A DNA stretch of 64,000 bases from Saccharospirillum sp. (GCA_018402545.1 JAGYIL010000001.1:1364001-1428000), one strand, 5' to 3'. Counted from the first letter of the stretch, positions 44,268 through 54,261 are shown. Made by a program: numbers and translations. Notes: generated from the sequence alone by a model not told the origin.

Positions 44268-45071
44268 ATGTTGAAGTATTGCTTAAGTGCGTTTGTTTTC
44301 CTGTCGGTCAGTGTGGCGGCCTACGGGCTTGAAGTAGCTGACTACCCGACCTATTTTAACGGCCCACAGCAGATGCGCGTTACTGTGCTCCCGCTGGCCA
44401 ATGAACCCGGTGTGCTGATCCAGATCAAGGGAGTGAATCACCCCATTGATCAGGTCGTTTTCCGTGCAGAAATGCAGGATAGGGGGCAGGGCATTGAGGC
44501 CTACCGCATACAGTACGATGGCGTAATGAGAGCCCTGTTGTTAAAAGGGAATCGATGGGGTAGTGACTATTACCAGGCCTTCTTGCCGGAAAGCGGACGT
44601 GACGATATCTACCTCGAAGCAGCGGAAAATACAGCAGAGTTTCCAGATGCTGCTGCACTCGTAGATCGCTATGAAAGCCAGCAAGCAGACGGGGTTCAGG
44701 ACAGCCTTGCACGGTTCAACCGGGAAAAGAACGAGGGTATAGCGCAGGCGCTAGTCGAAGAGTACGACGCTGAAGCGAATGGTTCCTGTGGCCAGAACGT
44801 AGTTACCTCCATCGACTGGCAGCAAGTGGATGACGAGCAGCTGCAAAGCCTCAATGTCGGTGCCTACTGCGGTCAGGTCGCTGATGAAATGGCCCGTATT
44901 TGCGACCGGATGCCAGAGTTCAGTTCCGACTTTTCAGATGTAACCTCTATTCAATGCCATTTTGGTGATGAACTGAAGTTGCGTAAGCAGGATGGCACTA
45001 TCCGGTTCTATACCACCCGGGATGCACCAAACCAGGCCGAGTTCATCAGCAGCTTTTTGCGTAACTTTTGA
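44268..45071 (+). CDS. Secreted protein of unknown function
   Basis: A 267-residue exported protein with a cleavable signal peptide (about residues 1-20, ending SVAAYG). The mature part is acidic, with four cysteines (one near residue 174, then three between about 200 and 230) that could form disulfides. No family is recognised. AAGAAGG precedes the ATG. A large bipartite hairpin follows the stop. The gene stands alone. Confidence 0.65.
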   Translation: MLKYCLSAFVFLSVSVAAYGLEVADYPTYFNGPQQMRVTVLPLANEPGVLIQIKGVNHPIDQVVFRAEMQDRGQGIEAYRIQYDGVMRALLLKGNRWGSDYYQAFLPESGRDDIYLEAAENTAEFPDAAALVDRYESQQADGVQDSLARFNREKNEGIAQALVEEYDAEANGSCGQNVVTSIDWQQVDDEQLQSLNVGAYCGQVADEMARICDRMPEFSSDFSDVTSIQCHFGDELKLRKQDGTIRFYTTRDAPNQAEFISSFLRNF

Positions 45072-45077
45072 TAGTTA

Positions 45078-45137
45078 GCCCCATAAGCGTGGTATTCCCG
45101 ATTCAGTCTAGTCGGGGCTTATGGGGCAGGCCTTTTT
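45078..45137 (+). terminator. Bipartite hairpin terminator
   Basis: A perfect 11-bp stem pairs GCCCCATAAGC (45078-45088) with GCTTATGGGGC (45117-45127). Inside, CCCGA (45097-45101) pairs with TCGGG (45112-45116). A run of five T (45133-45137) follows. Confidence 0.7.
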
Positions 45138-45210
45138 GTTTCGCCTGGGAAGTTCGAAAAAAGCCAGGCTGAAATAGCTGGCCGGAGTGGGTGTCTCGAT
45201 TATCTATTGA

Positions 45211-45816
45211 TCAGATCAATTGGCCACGTTTGACTGCCAGCACAGAATAGGTGTGCCAATGTTTTATTCTCCCCATCGACGTTGGGCCTTCTTCGTTACG
45301 CTCGTGAAACCGGACGATGTCGAAGTCTTCAAATAGGTCCAACACCCTTTGCTGCGTCAACGATGTCGTGGCGAGCCTAAAACCTTCTGCCCAGCTATCA
45401 TCTACCCCCATAAAGTCCCCGCCAAAAACGCCACCCACAGCCAAGCATTCGGTAAGTGCACGCCAGGCCTTGTTGAAAACGGTTGGCTCAGCGAAAAACA
45501 AACTTGAATTGGCAATAACAACACCTGCAGTTGGGTAACTGAAACCTTCAAACGAAGCCTCTGAAACCTCTATCAATGCGCTTTGGTGGAAACGTTTGTG
45601 GCAGATGGAGATGGCGTCTGGGCTAATATCAAAGCCGTGAACCCTGTAGCCTTGCTCTGCAAGGTAAGCGATGTCACTACCGGTCCCACAGCCACAATCA
45701 ACCGCGACGTTTAATCCTGACGCATTCAATTGGACGGCTCGTTCAGTTCTGGGCGAGTGCTTGCGACTCAGAGCTTTCTGATAGTATTTTCGCCAAATTT
45801 CTGTGTTTTCATCCAA
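45211..45816 (-). CDS. Class I SAM-dependent methyltransferase
   Basis: A 201-residue Rossmann-fold methyltransferase. Motif I is VDCGCGTGSDIAYL (residues about 38-51), the acidic residue after strand 2 is in HGFDISPDAI, and motif IV is near GVVIANSSLFF. Overall it resembles TehB-like enzymes that methylate small molecules. There is no operon partner. The substrate is unknown. Confidence 0.85.
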   Translation of the reverse strand: MDENTEIWRKYYQKALSRKHSPRTERAVQLNASGLNVAVDCGCGTGSDIAYLAEQGYRVHGFDISPDAISICHKRFHQSALIEVSEASFEGFSYPTAGVVIANSSLFFAEPTVFNKAWRALTECLAVGGVFGGDFMGVDDSWAEGFRLATTSLTQQRVLDLFEDFDIVRFHERNEEGPTSMGRIKHWHTYSVLAVKRGQLI

Positions 45817-46016
45817 ACCTTAAACCCTTCTTCCGTTCTACATTGCTTAAACGCGGTAATCGAATGCAGCTTTCGTATTTCATGGCAGCTAGTCGTCAAT
45901 TATAGAACCTACTACTAATATAAGCTTTAATCTAAGGCTATACTATCAGGCAGGACGCTCTTCGATACCAGGCACTGTCTGAGAAAGCCTGAAATAGCAA
46001 CAGGAAGGACGGTACT

Positions 46017-46373
46017 ATGGCCAAACATCGCATCTATACCATGAGCTTCGCCAGCGTCTATCCTCATTATGTCGCCAAGGCGGAGAAAAAGAATCGTACC
46101 CAGGCAGAGGTCGATGAAATCATCCGTTGGCTGACAGGTTATGACCAGCAAGCATTGGCAGATCAACTGGCACAACAGACGGACTTCGAGACCTTTTTTG
46201 CGCAAGCGCCACAAATGAACCCCTCCCGAGCGCTGATCAAAGGAGTAGTGTGCGGTGTGCGCGTAGAGCGCGTCGAAGAGCCCATCATGCGGGAAATTCG
46301 CTACCTGGATAAATTGATTGATGAACTCGCCAAAGGAAAAGCAATGACCAAAATTTTGAGGGGAAGCGACTAG
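46017..46373 (+). CDS. DUF2200 family protein
   Basis: A 118-residue cytoplasmic protein matching DUF2200 throughout: the [25 protein letters not shown] start, [10 protein letters not shown], then ICGVRVE-like and [20 protein letters not shown] segments. The function is unknown. It lies 57 bp before a GNAT acetyltransferase gene on the same strand and may be cotranscribed with it. Confidence 0.88.
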   Translation: MAKHRIYTMSFASVYPHYVAKAEKKNRTQAEVDEIIRWLTGYDQQALADQLAQQTDFETFFAQAPQMNPSRALIKGVVCGVRVERVEEPIMREIRYLDKLIDELAKGKAMTKILRGSD

Positions 46374-46430
46374 CGTAGCCAATGAACTGTATGAGCGGGC
46401 AATTTACGGCGGAAGAGGATGAGAACCAGT

Positions 46431-46988
46431 ATGGACTGGACTGAAATCGATTTAAGTGAGCAACTCTCCTTGCACGAAGAAGCCGCGAGCGTGCTGCTGG
46501 ACGCCTTCCTGGCCAGAGGCATTGCATCGTGGCCGAACCTTGAAAGCGCCCGTAAGGAGGTCGAACACTGCGTCGCTGAGCCAAATCTATGTATTGGCTT
46601 ACTGGTAAACGGTAAACTGACCGGTTGGGTAGGGCTCAGGCCAATGTACGACAAGACCTGGGAACTGCACCCCCTGGTAGTTGCACCTGCCAATCAGGGG
46701 CAGGGAGTAGGCGGGGCACTGGTGCAAGCTCTGGAGCAACGCGCCAGGGAGAGGGGGTTGATCGGCATCGTGCTGGGAACGGATGACGAAAACTTCGAAA
46801 CCAGCCTGTCACAAACGGACATCAATGGCAGTAACGCCCTTGATGAAATGCAACGGCTAACCAACCTGAACCATCACCCTTTCGAGTTTTATCAAAAGTG
46901 CGGTTACAGCGTTGTCGGCATGATCCCTAATGCCAATGGCAAGAACAAACCCGATATCTTTATGTGGAAAGACCTGACGGTAGAGTGA
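46431..46988 (+). CDS. GNAT acetyltransferase, AAC(6')-like
   Basis: A 185-residue GNAT protein. The acetyl-CoA loop is in VVAPANQGQGVGGALV, and the region around INGSNALDEM and HHPFEFYQKCGYSVVGMIPNANG closely follows chromosomal aminoglycoside 6'-N-acetyltransferase-like proteins. Such chromosomal homologues need not confer resistance. Start choice is uncertain: ATG 46431 or ATG 46419, both after GGAAGAGG. Confidence 0.82.
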   Translation: MDWTEIDLSEQLSLHEEAASVLLDAFLARGIASWPNLESARKEVEHCVAEPNLCIGLLVNGKLTGWVGLRPMYDKTWELHPLVVAPANQGQGVGGALVQALEQRARERGLIGIVLGTDDENFETSLSQTDINGSNALDEMQRLTNLNHHPFEFYQKCGYSVVGMIPNANGKNKPDIFMWKDLTVE

Positions 46989-47003
46989 GCCATCGGCGGT
47001 CGA

Positions 47004-48134
47004 TCATAATTCCGGATCGAAGTAGTACTGCGATATAAACCTCGCTAAGGCAACAGGGTCCCGACTGGCATCGTTGCACAGAATCACGATGGAAAATTCA
47101 GACTCAGGGTACCGTTCATAGTATGTCTTTGATCCGGCGTGCCAACCATCATGGGAATAGACGGGTTGTTCATAGCGTTCTGTTACAAACTGGCCATTGG
47201 CGTACAGGTTGTCGTTGTACAATATGGAACTGTTAGGCTGGTTGAACCCTTCAATTAACGACTCCGGATCAGCCCCTAACAGAGGATCATAAAAATGGCG
47301 ATCCCAGGTTAGCATGTCGTCGATTGACGTATATAAGTTGCTATCGCCGACCCAGTGCTGGTTGGTGTCTAATCTGACGTAACGTTCTCTAACCTTGTCG
47401 TAACCAGTGGCGCGATTGTCAACAACAGGGGAGGGGCTATCCAAGAGCACGGTGTCGGACATTCCAAGTGGCTGAAAAATATTCTGGTGAGCATATTCCG
47501 CCAGGGTCTGGCCGGTCACTTCCTCCACCAGCATGGAAAATAGAAAATAAGTAATATTGCTGTAGTGGAATTGCTCGTTTGGTGAATACCTGAGCGGCAC
47601 ATCTTGTAGGTAGCCATACAAATCACTGATTGAAAGGTAATCTCCGTCGTAAAATCGAAACGGGCCACCGACTACAGACGTGAGCTCTAATGCGTCACCA
47701 CCGGGTTGGGAGATCCAGTACTCGTAGTCACTGTAGTTTGCCATACCACTGACATGACCTAGCATGGCATTGATGGTCACCGGCTCGCCGTAATCCATCA
47801 GAGCGGGCAAATAAGTTCTAATGTCTTCGTTGAGATCAATTTTTCCTTCGTCTGCGAGTAAGTGCACCGCCATGGCCGTGAATTGTTTGGAAACCGACGC
47901 CAGGTTGTGAACGTTTTGTGTGGTCATCGGTACCTGAAGTTCCAGACTGGCTAACCCATAGGCGGCCTGGAAAATCCATTCTCCGGATTCGATCACGCCC
48001 ACCGAACAACCAGGCTCGTTATCATCGATAATATACTGGAAAGTGGTGTCTACCCGCTCGGTGAACGAATCTGCTTGAGCATTCAGGCAACCAATAGCCG
48101 ACACAGTCGCTGCCAACAGCCTTTTCTTGAACAT
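47004..48134 (-). CDS. Secreted serine hydrolase, class C beta-lactamase/DD-peptidase fold
   Basis: A 376-residue exported protein with a signal peptide (about 1-21, ending NAQA). The SxxK motif is Ser80-Lys83 (LASVSKQF), the YxN motif is in HYSNITYF, and the third motif appears as HDGWHAGS. Such proteins include esterases, D-aminopeptidases and penicillin-binding-like enzymes; a true AmpC is unlikely given the divergence. AGGAAG precedes the ATG at 48134; the longer upstream frame lacks a signal peptide. Confidence 0.88.
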   Translation of the reverse strand: MFKKRLLAATVSAIGCLNAQADSFTERVDTTFQYIIDDNEPGCSVGVIESGEWIFQAAYGLASLELQVPMTTQNVHNLASVSKQFTAMAVHLLADEGKIDLNEDIRTYLPALMDYGEPVTINAMLGHVSGMANYSDYEYWISQPGGDALELTSVVGGPFRFYDGDYLSISDLYGYLQDVPLRYSPNEQFHYSNITYFLFSMLVEEVTGQTLAEYAHQNIFQPLGMSDTVLLDSPSPVVDNRATGYDKVRERYVRLDTNQHWVGDSNLYTSIDDMLTWDRHFYDPLLGADPESLIEGFNQPNSSILYNDNLYANGQFVTERYEQPVYSHDGWHAGSKTYYERYPESEFSIVILCNDASRDPVALARFISQYYFDPEL

Positions 48135-48270
48135 AGTGCTTCCTTGTAAAGAGCCTCTATCTGAGAATCGGATCCAAGCCCGAAGAACGACTGCAGGGGC
48201 GGTTGTTGTCGTAGTACATATATTGGTCGAGACAAGTAATGACGATGGCGGCAATCGCCTTTCGTTTTGT

Positions 48271-48714
48271 CTACTGGGCTGACGTCACATATTTTAGAAT
48301 CTCAACCACTTGCTCCGGCGTTTGTGCCCACCCCATGGCGGAGGCGTCGACTTCCTTCAGCGGGTGAATGATGTCGTCGTTATGCAGGGTGATATAGGGA
48401 GTGCCCATGGCGGCACAAAACCCGGCATCGAAGGCGGCGTTCCACTGTTTGTATTTGTCACCGAAGCGAATCACCGCCAGGTCACACTGCTCCAGCATCG
48501 TTTTGGTGCGAATGCCATTGATTTTGGATGACTGGTGGTCGCGCCAGAACGCCACCTCCGGTTTGCCCAGCATATCGCCCGCGGCGTCGCTGGCGTCGTG
48601 ATTGGTGACCGGTGCGGTGAACTCTATCGGCAGGCCCGCGGCTTCAGCGCCGTTTAGAATCTGTTCGCGCCAGTCCGTATGAATTTCGCCAGAGAGATAG
48701 ACAGTCCAGATCAT
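48271..48714 (-). CDS. YtoQ family protein
   Basis: A 147-residue protein matching the YtoQ family along its length (VYLSGEIHTDWRE start, TAPVTNHDASD, RTKTMLEQCDLAVIRFG). The fold is like nucleoside 2-deoxyribosyltransferases. The function is unproven. It lies alone, 136 bp upstream of the serine hydrolase gene on the same strand. Confidence 0.87.
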   Translation of the reverse strand: MIWTVYLSGEIHTDWREQILNGAEAAGLPIEFTAPVTNHDASDAAGDMLGKPEVAFWRDHQSSKINGIRTKTMLEQCDLAVIRFGDKYKQWNAAFDAGFCAAMGTPYITLHNDDIIHPLKEVDASAMGWAQTPEQVVEILKYVTSAQ

Positions 48715-49254
48715 TGGGTTCTCCTAAGTTGTCAGCAGATAACGTTGATAGTGGGGTGAATCTGTCAGACCGTACCATAACATGCCGCTTGACGGGTGTC
48801 GGGCACCATAATATGTCCAATTAGTTTCAATTAGTCTAACTGATTGGTTACCTTTATTTTATGAATCATAAAATTACTAACGGTTACAAACTGATGTTAC
48901 CAAAGGCGCAGTAGTTTCCGCCAATCACCCGTTCGACCCCCGAAACGTGTTTTACCTCTCATAAACCGCAACTTACTCATTGGTTCAATTATTGCTGTTA
49001 ACCCGACTCGCGCGAATGCAGGGCGGCGAATCAAAGCGTGAACCAGTTCGCGGTTCTCCTAGCCACCCACCCTCGTGCGAGACCGCGTGATTTCACGCGA
49101 GTGATGGGGTTTCCGAAGGCGCCGTTCGAGGAACCCGGTCGAAGTACTCAACCAACAAGGAAGATACCACTCTCTCCCCTAAGTCGTGTGGTCGGTTGGT
49201 CGTGAATCTGCGGCACACAAACAATAACCAACAAAATTATAGGGATTAATAATT
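48715..49254. other. Long intergenic region upstream of the LVIVD gene
   Basis: 540 bp without a gene. It contains an inverted repeat CCAATTAGTT (48817-48826) / AACTGATTGG (48838-48847) with one mismatch, and a short palindrome GCGTGA-TT-TCACGC (49085-49098). The part around 48810-48890 is much richer in AT than its surroundings and probably holds the promoter. Confidence 0.5.
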
Positions 49255-51378
49255 ATGAACATACGTTCACTAAAAACCATGGCGGCCCTGTGTGCGCTCT
49301 GGTTTTCAGCTCACTCTTATGGCCACAGCGGGATGTTCCCGGATGGCTTCGAATACGATGACACCAACGAAGGCGCGCCAGCCGAATCATTCCAGACACT
49401 GATGTCGGACGATTCCCAAAGCCTGATTTCGAGCGTTGCCTGCGTCGATGGCAGTGCCGCAGGCTACCCCTGCAAAGCGGTCGACCTGATGTCCTTCATG
49501 GCTAAAGGTGATCTGGGTGGTGGTACCGCCAACCTGACCGACATATGGGGCTGGACAGACCCCCAAACCGGCGCGGAAATCGCTATTGTCGCCCGTACCA
49601 ACGGCACATCCTTCGTCGATGTGACCGATGCCGCCAATCCGGTACTACTCGGCTTCCTGCCATCACACAATAACGGCAGCGACTCCTGGCGCGATGTGAA
49701 AACCTACAACAATCACGCCTATATAGTGGGCGATGGCAGCGGTAATAGCACCCACGGTCTGCAGGTGTTCGATCTGACGACCCTGAGCAGCGTGACACCG
49801 GGCTCTACGCTGACTGAAACGGCGCACATGGGTGGCTTCGGCAATGCCCACAACATCGCCATTAACGAAGACACGGGCTATGCCTATGTCGTGGGCAGCA
49901 ACCAGTGCAGTGGCGGGCTGTACATGGTGGATTTATCCAACCCGACCTCGCCGACTTACGCCGGTTGTTTCTCGTCCGATGGTTATACCCACGACGCCCA
50001 GTGCGTGGTCTATAACGGACCGGACACCGACTACAGTGGCAGCGAAATTTGCATCGCCTACAACGAAGACACCATTACCATTGTCGACGTGACGACCAAG
50101 ACCAACCCGATGCAGATCTCCCGGTCGCCCTACCAGGGTTCTCAATACACCCACCAGGGTTGGTTTATGGACGATACTCAATCCACACTGATCATGAACG
50201 ATGAGCTGGATGAGCAAAACAACGGCCATAACACGACCTCCTACATCTGGGACGTCAGTGACCTGGACTACCCACAGGAAATTGGCCGTTACGTTGGTCC
50301 GACCCAAGCCATTGACCACAACCTCTATACTCAAAATGGCTATGTATTCGAATCCAACTACCGTGCCGGTCTGCGTATTCTCGATGGTTCAGACGTTGCC
50401 AACGGTAATCTGACCGAAGTGGCGTACTTCGATACGATTCCGAATTCCAACTCGGCTCAGTTCTCCGGTACCTGGAGTAACTACATTTACTTCGCCAGCG
50501 GCAACATAATCATGAGTGACATCGGCAATGGCCTGTTCACCGTGAAACCCGATTGGGATGCTATTAACAACCCGGATCCGGATCCCATCGCCTATTGCGA
50601 TGCTGCCAGCGAGAATGCCAGCGAAGAGTGGATCAGCCAGGTGCAGATTGGTGACTTCAGCAACAGCTCTGGCAGCAGCACCTACAGTGACTTTACTGCC
50701 CAGACCATCACCTTACCGACCGGCGGCAGCACGGTTAGCCTGACACCCGACTTCGGCGGTTCCAGCTACAGTGAGTACTGGAAGATCTGGATCGACTTGA
50801 ACGGTGACGGCGATTTCACCGACAGCGGCGAAGAAGTGTTCAGCTCCGGCGGAGCGTCGTCTTCCACTGTGAATGGCACGCTGACCATTCCGTCCAGCGC
50901 CAACACCGGGCCAACGCGTTTGCGCATCGCCATGCGTTACAACGCGGCTCCGACTCCGTGCGGCACCTTTAATTACGGCGAAGTCGAGGACTACACGGTC
51001 GATATCGGTGGTGACGACGGCGAGGATCCTCCCGAGCCGCAAAGCTACGAGAGCAACACCAGCTACTCGATTCCAGATAATAACAGCACCGGCATCAGCA
51101 GCCCGATTTCGGTCACCCACACCGGTGACTCCGGCACTGTTAGCGTGACGGTCGAGATCACCCACACCTATGTTGGTGACCTGGTTGTCGACCTGGTGCA
51201 TCCGGATGGCTCTGTGTTCAACCTCCATAACCGCTCCGGCGGCTCGGCCAACGACCTGATGGAGACGTATAGCGTCTCGGTCGGAAGTAGAGACGCGGCC
51301 GGTCAGTGGCAATTGAAGGTCAAAGACCTGGCCGGAAGGGATACTGGCACCTTGAACCGCTGGCAGCTGGATTTTTAA
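49255..51378 (+). CDS. Exported choice-of-anchor B (LVIVD propeller) protein with GEVED and P domains
   Basis: A 707-residue exported protein. Signal peptide residues about 1-23. Residues about 60-435 form an LVIVD-type beta-propeller (ATSFVDVTDAANPVLLGFLP-like repeats, MVDLSNPTSPTYAG, TIVDVTTKTNPMQIS). Residues about 450-585 are a GEVED domain (WIDLNGDGDFTD, FNYGEVEDYTV). Residues about 600-707 are a proprotein-convertase P domain (TYVGDLVVDLVHPDGS, GQWQLKVKD). This choice-of-anchor B type is found on marine bacterial surfaces. It starts a three-gene collinear cluster with a FixH-like protein and a di-haem peroxidase. Function unknown. Confidence 0.88.
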   Translation: MNIRSLKTMAALCALWFSAHSYGHSGMFPDGFEYDDTNEGAPAESFQTLMSDDSQSLISSVACVDGSAAGYPCKAVDLMSFMAKGDLGGGTANLTDIWGWTDPQTGAEIAIVARTNGTSFVDVTDAANPVLLGFLPSHNNGSDSWRDVKTYNNHAYIVGDGSGNSTHGLQVFDLTTLSSVTPGSTLTETAHMGGFGNAHNIAINEDTGYAYVVGSNQCSGGLYMVDLSNPTSPTYAGCFSSDGYTHDAQCVVYNGPDTDYSGSEICIAYNEDTITIVDVTTKTNPMQISRSPYQGSQYTHQGWFMDDTQSTLIMNDELDEQNNGHNTTSYIWDVSDLDYPQEIGRYVGPTQAIDHNLYTQNGYVFESNYRAGLRILDGSDVANGNLTEVAYFDTIPNSNSAQFSGTWSNYIYFASGNIIMSDIGNGLFTVKPDWDAINNPDPDPIAYCDAASENASEEWISQVQIGDFSNSSGSSTYSDFTAQTITLPTGGSTVSLTPDFGGSSYSEYWKIWIDLNGDGDFTDSGEEVFSSGGASSSTVNGTLTIPSSANTGPTRLRIAMRYNAAPTPCGTFNYGEVEDYTVDIGGDDGEDPPEPQSYESNTSYSIPDNNSTGISSPISVTHTGDSGTVSVTVEITHTYVGDLVVDLVHPDGSVFNLHNRSGGSANDLMETYSVSVGSRDAAGQWQLKVKDLAGRDTGTLNRWQLDF

Positions 51379-51558
51379 CCACAACAGCTGAGCAGTAACC
51401 GGCCGCTGGCAAGGGGAGAGAGTTGGCCGGTACACCTATCACTGCTCTGGCGTGAACTTTCCTGAAAAAAGGATTTGGCAGAACTGCGTACCCACGACCT
51501 CAGGGTGCGCGGCTCTATTACCAATGGACAAGGGGAATGCCCCCTGAAGAGAACTTCT

Positions 51559-52494
51559 ATGAAATGCATTCAATCTGTGGTGACCATCACCCTAATAATC
51601 CTACTTGCATCGGCTTCGGCAAACAGCGAAAGCCATTCCCATCTTGCAGGTGAGGATAACCTGATAAAAACAGCGAGCGGTATTTTGCGACAAGCGAAAG
51701 CGCTGGAAAATAACGCCACCCAGGTCCTGCGCGATGCCAACCAATTGCGCCAGACCCTGAATCAACTGCGCGCCAGTCAGCGCCAGGCGAGCAATAGCGA
51801 GCACCAGTCCGATTTCGACCAGTCCCTTTCGTTATTGAGCGACCAACTCAGCCGCTGGCAGACCGAAGGCGGAACCCTGCGTCGGCACAGCGATGAATTG
51901 CAACGGCTGGGCACGACAGTGATGGAAGCCGGCTTTCTGAATACCTGGAGCGATCGCATCAAGCTGACCGGCCCGGTTCCGCTCGAGAAAGGCGACCAGG
52001 TTTCCATGGCTCACAATACGGGTGTACGCAGCGTTCACCCTAGCATGGATGGGCGCATGACGAGCGGAGCGGAAACCGAACAACACCAGGGCATGTCATT
52101 GTCGGTGCCGAGCATGAGTGGCCAGCAAGCTCCGCCAGACCTGGATACAGGAACCTTTCAGGCGAGCCGTCAGCTGCATTATTTTGCCCATATCGAACCG
52201 GCAACACCGGCCGAGCCATTGCCCGGCGTACCGCTTAATAAGATCCACCAGTGGCATTTGCTGATTGCGGACGCGGAAGGTGAGCCTGTCAGCGGGGCGT
52301 CCATCGAGGTGACTGGGCATATGCCCGGCCATGTACACGGGCTGCCGACCCAGCCTCGCGTAACGGATGAAATCGAACCCGGGGTATACCGGGTCGAGGG
52401 CATGAAGTTTCAAATGCCGGGTTGGTGGGTCATGCAGTTCGATGTCGCCGGACAATCCCATAACGACACCCTGATATTCAACCTGGTGCTGTAG
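51559..52494 (+). CDS. Exported protein with coiled coil and FixH/YtkA-like domain
   Basis: A 311-residue exported protein with a signal peptide (about 1-21). A long Gln/Leu-rich coiled coil covers about residues 35-115. The C-terminal domain (about 205-311; ADAEGEPVSGASIEVTGHMP, GVYRVEGMKFQMPGWWVMQFDV) resembles the FixH/YtkA-like beta-sandwich found with metal and haem proteins. His/Met residues (GHMPGHVHG) suggest metal, perhaps copper, binding. It is 8 bp before the peroxidase gene, so an operon is likely. Confidence 0.75.
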   Translation: MKCIQSVVTITLIILLASASANSESHSHLAGEDNLIKTASGILRQAKALENNATQVLRDANQLRQTLNQLRASQRQASNSEHQSDFDQSLSLLSDQLSRWQTEGGTLRRHSDELQRLGTTVMEAGFLNTWSDRIKLTGPVPLEKGDQVSMAHNTGVRSVHPSMDGRMTSGAETEQHQGMSLSVPSMSGQQAPPDLDTGTFQASRQLHYFAHIEPATPAEPLPGVPLNKIHQWHLLIADAEGEPVSGASIEVTGHMPGHVHGLPTQPRVTDEIEPGVYRVEGMKFQMPGWWVMQFDVAGQSHNDTLIFNLVL

Positions 52495-52502
52495 AGGAAT
52501 CT

Positions 52503-53795
52503 ATGTTTAACACTCACCTGAAACCATTCTTGCTGGGAGCTTTGTTGTCGCTCTCCTGGCCGGTACTGGCAGACCCTTACGACTTTACTGAAGCCGATAT
52601 CGCTTTTCTGTCGGGTTTTTCCCTGGAAGCACGGCCGCCTCTACCCGAAGCGAAGAGCAATAGGTTGGCCGACGATACCGGGGCGGCAGAGCTGGGCCAG
52701 AAGCTGTTTTTCGATCCGCGATTGAGTGGTAACGGCCAGGTATCCTGCGCCACTTGCCACCAACCCGCGCAATACTTTACCGATGGCTTGCCTCAATCAC
52801 AGGCCTTGGGCATCACAAGGCGCAATGCGCCTTCCATTCCCAATTCACTGCACGGACCCTGGCAATTCTGGGACGGCCGGGCCGACAGCCTTTGGGCACA
52901 GGCATTGAGTCCGCTCGAAGACCAGGCCGAGCATGGTATCGACCGCACGTCCGCTGCCCGTCTGTTGGTGACCGAATACTCCGAGGCGTACGAACAGGTA
53001 TTTGGTGATACTCAGGAGGCCGGGCAGGTAGCGGCGATCACTGTCAAAGCCAGCCCGCTGACCACCCAGACGGAGCAAGAGAACTGGCAGGCGCTGAGCG
53101 AAGCCGAACAACAGGCGGTGAACCGGGTATTCAGCCAGATGGGTAAGTTGATGATGGCATACGAGCGCAAGCTGGAATTGCGGCCAGCTCGCTTTGACGA
53201 ATTCATCGCCCAGTTGCAATCGGATGCCGACAGAGCCACGTTGACTGACCTGATGAGCGAAGATGAAGTGCGGGGAATGAGGCTATTCATGGGCCCGGCC
53301 GATTGCGCCAGTTGCCACAACGGCCCACTGTTCACCAACTTCGAGTTTCATAACATTGGAGCGCCGGAACCGGATAAAACCCAGGTAGATATGGGTCGCT
53401 ATACCGGTATCGAAAAATTGCAGCAGAACGAATTCAGCTGCGTTTCACAGTGGAGCGATCTAGAACCCGAGCAGTGCCTGGAAATGGCCTTTCTAAAAAC
53501 CCAGGGCCCGGAACTGGTGGGTGCCTTCAAGACCCCAAGCCTGCGCAACGTAGCCGAAACCGCACCCTACATGCAGGCCGGGCAAGTGAAAACGCTCGAG
53601 GAAGTGGTGCGGCACTACAACGAACCGACACCGCCCTTTTATGACCGGGAACAGCACCCAAGCCGTCCGCATTTCGACATTGTTCCGCTGCAACTGACGG
53701 ACACTGAACTGGAGCAGTTGGTGGCCTTTCTGGGCACACTCACTTCCCCGTTGCCGGAAGACGACCCCTGGTGGTGGGCGCCCGGCAACGACTAA
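52503..53795 (+). CDS. Di-haem cytochrome c peroxidase / MauG-like protein
   Basis: A 430-residue periplasmic protein with a signal peptide (1-23, ending VLA). Two haem c sites are Cys82-Cys85-His86 (CATCH) and Cys268-Cys271-His272 (CASCH). The TPSLRNVAETAPYMQAG block provides the usual axial Met of the high-potential haem. Insert and length resemble the MauG/peroxidase group more than the short CcpA. It may oxidise or mature a partner protein; the neighbouring propeller and FixH-like proteins are candidates. Confidence 0.9.
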   Translation: MFNTHLKPFLLGALLSLSWPVLADPYDFTEADIAFLSGFSLEARPPLPEAKSNRLADDTGAAELGQKLFFDPRLSGNGQVSCATCHQPAQYFTDGLPQSQALGITRRNAPSIPNSLHGPWQFWDGRADSLWAQALSPLEDQAEHGIDRTSAARLLVTEYSEAYEQVFGDTQEAGQVAAITVKASPLTTQTEQENWQALSEAEQQAVNRVFSQMGKLMMAYERKLELRPARFDEFIAQLQSDADRATLTDLMSEDEVRGMRLFMGPADCASCHNGPLFTNFEFHNIGAPEPDKTQVDMGRYTGIEKLQQNEFSCVSQWSDLEPEQCLEMAFLKTQGPELVGAFKTPSLRNVAETAPYMQAGQVKTLEEVVRHYNEPTPPFYDREQHPSRPHFDIVPLQLTDTELEQLVAFLGTLTSPLPEDDPWWWAPGND

Positions 53796-53802
53796 ACCTT
53801 CC

Positions 53803-54261
53803 CTACAGGTCTTGTGTATAAAGATGCCAGTGATGTTCTTTAGGCGCCTTAACAGTAAAGTCCTGAAAGCCAAGGGAAGCGTACAGCGACTTGGCAACGG
53901 CGTTGTCGTCTTCAACCTCCAACGTCACCTTGGCGACATTGGAGGTTTTGGCTTCTGCCAGCACCCACTCCAGCAACTTCCGGCCTGCGCCCAGGCCCCG
54001 TGCCGAGCGCGAGACCATCACGTCGTGAAGGTTCCAAACGTATTTAGAGCGGTAGGTTGAGTAGGTTTCATAGCACACACAAAAGGCGATTGGTCTACCG
54101 TCATCGAACGCCATGAACCCTCTGAAGCAGGGGATCTCCGCCAGTTCCTCGGCAACGGTGGGGCTCATGTCGGGCTTCACTTCGGCCGCGTATTCTTTAA
54201 AGAGCGTTGACAGCAGGTTGATGTCGCTCTGCGATGTTCGGTCTAGTTCTCTCAGTTCCAT
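53803..54261 (-). CDS. GNAT-family acetyltransferase
   Basis: A 152-residue single-domain GNAT protein. The acetyl-CoA-binding motif is VSRSARGLGAGRKLLEWVL (residues about 86-104), and motif B is in AVAKSLYASLGF. The substrate is unknown. The gene ends 7 bp after the convergent peroxidase gene's stop. Confidence 0.85.
   Translation of the reverse strand: MELRELDRTSQSDINLLSTLFKEYAAEVKPDMSPTVAEELAEIPCFRGFMAFDDGRPIAFCVCYETYSTYRSKYVWNLHDVMVSRSARGLGAGRKLLEWVLAEAKTSNVAKVTLEVEDDNAVAKSLYASLGFQDFTVKAPKEHHWHLYTQDL

Noticed and set aside
46431-46988. Aminoglycoside resistance gene
   Set aside because: The resemblance to AAC(6') is real, but there is no integron or mobile context, and chromosomal homologues often do not give resistance.
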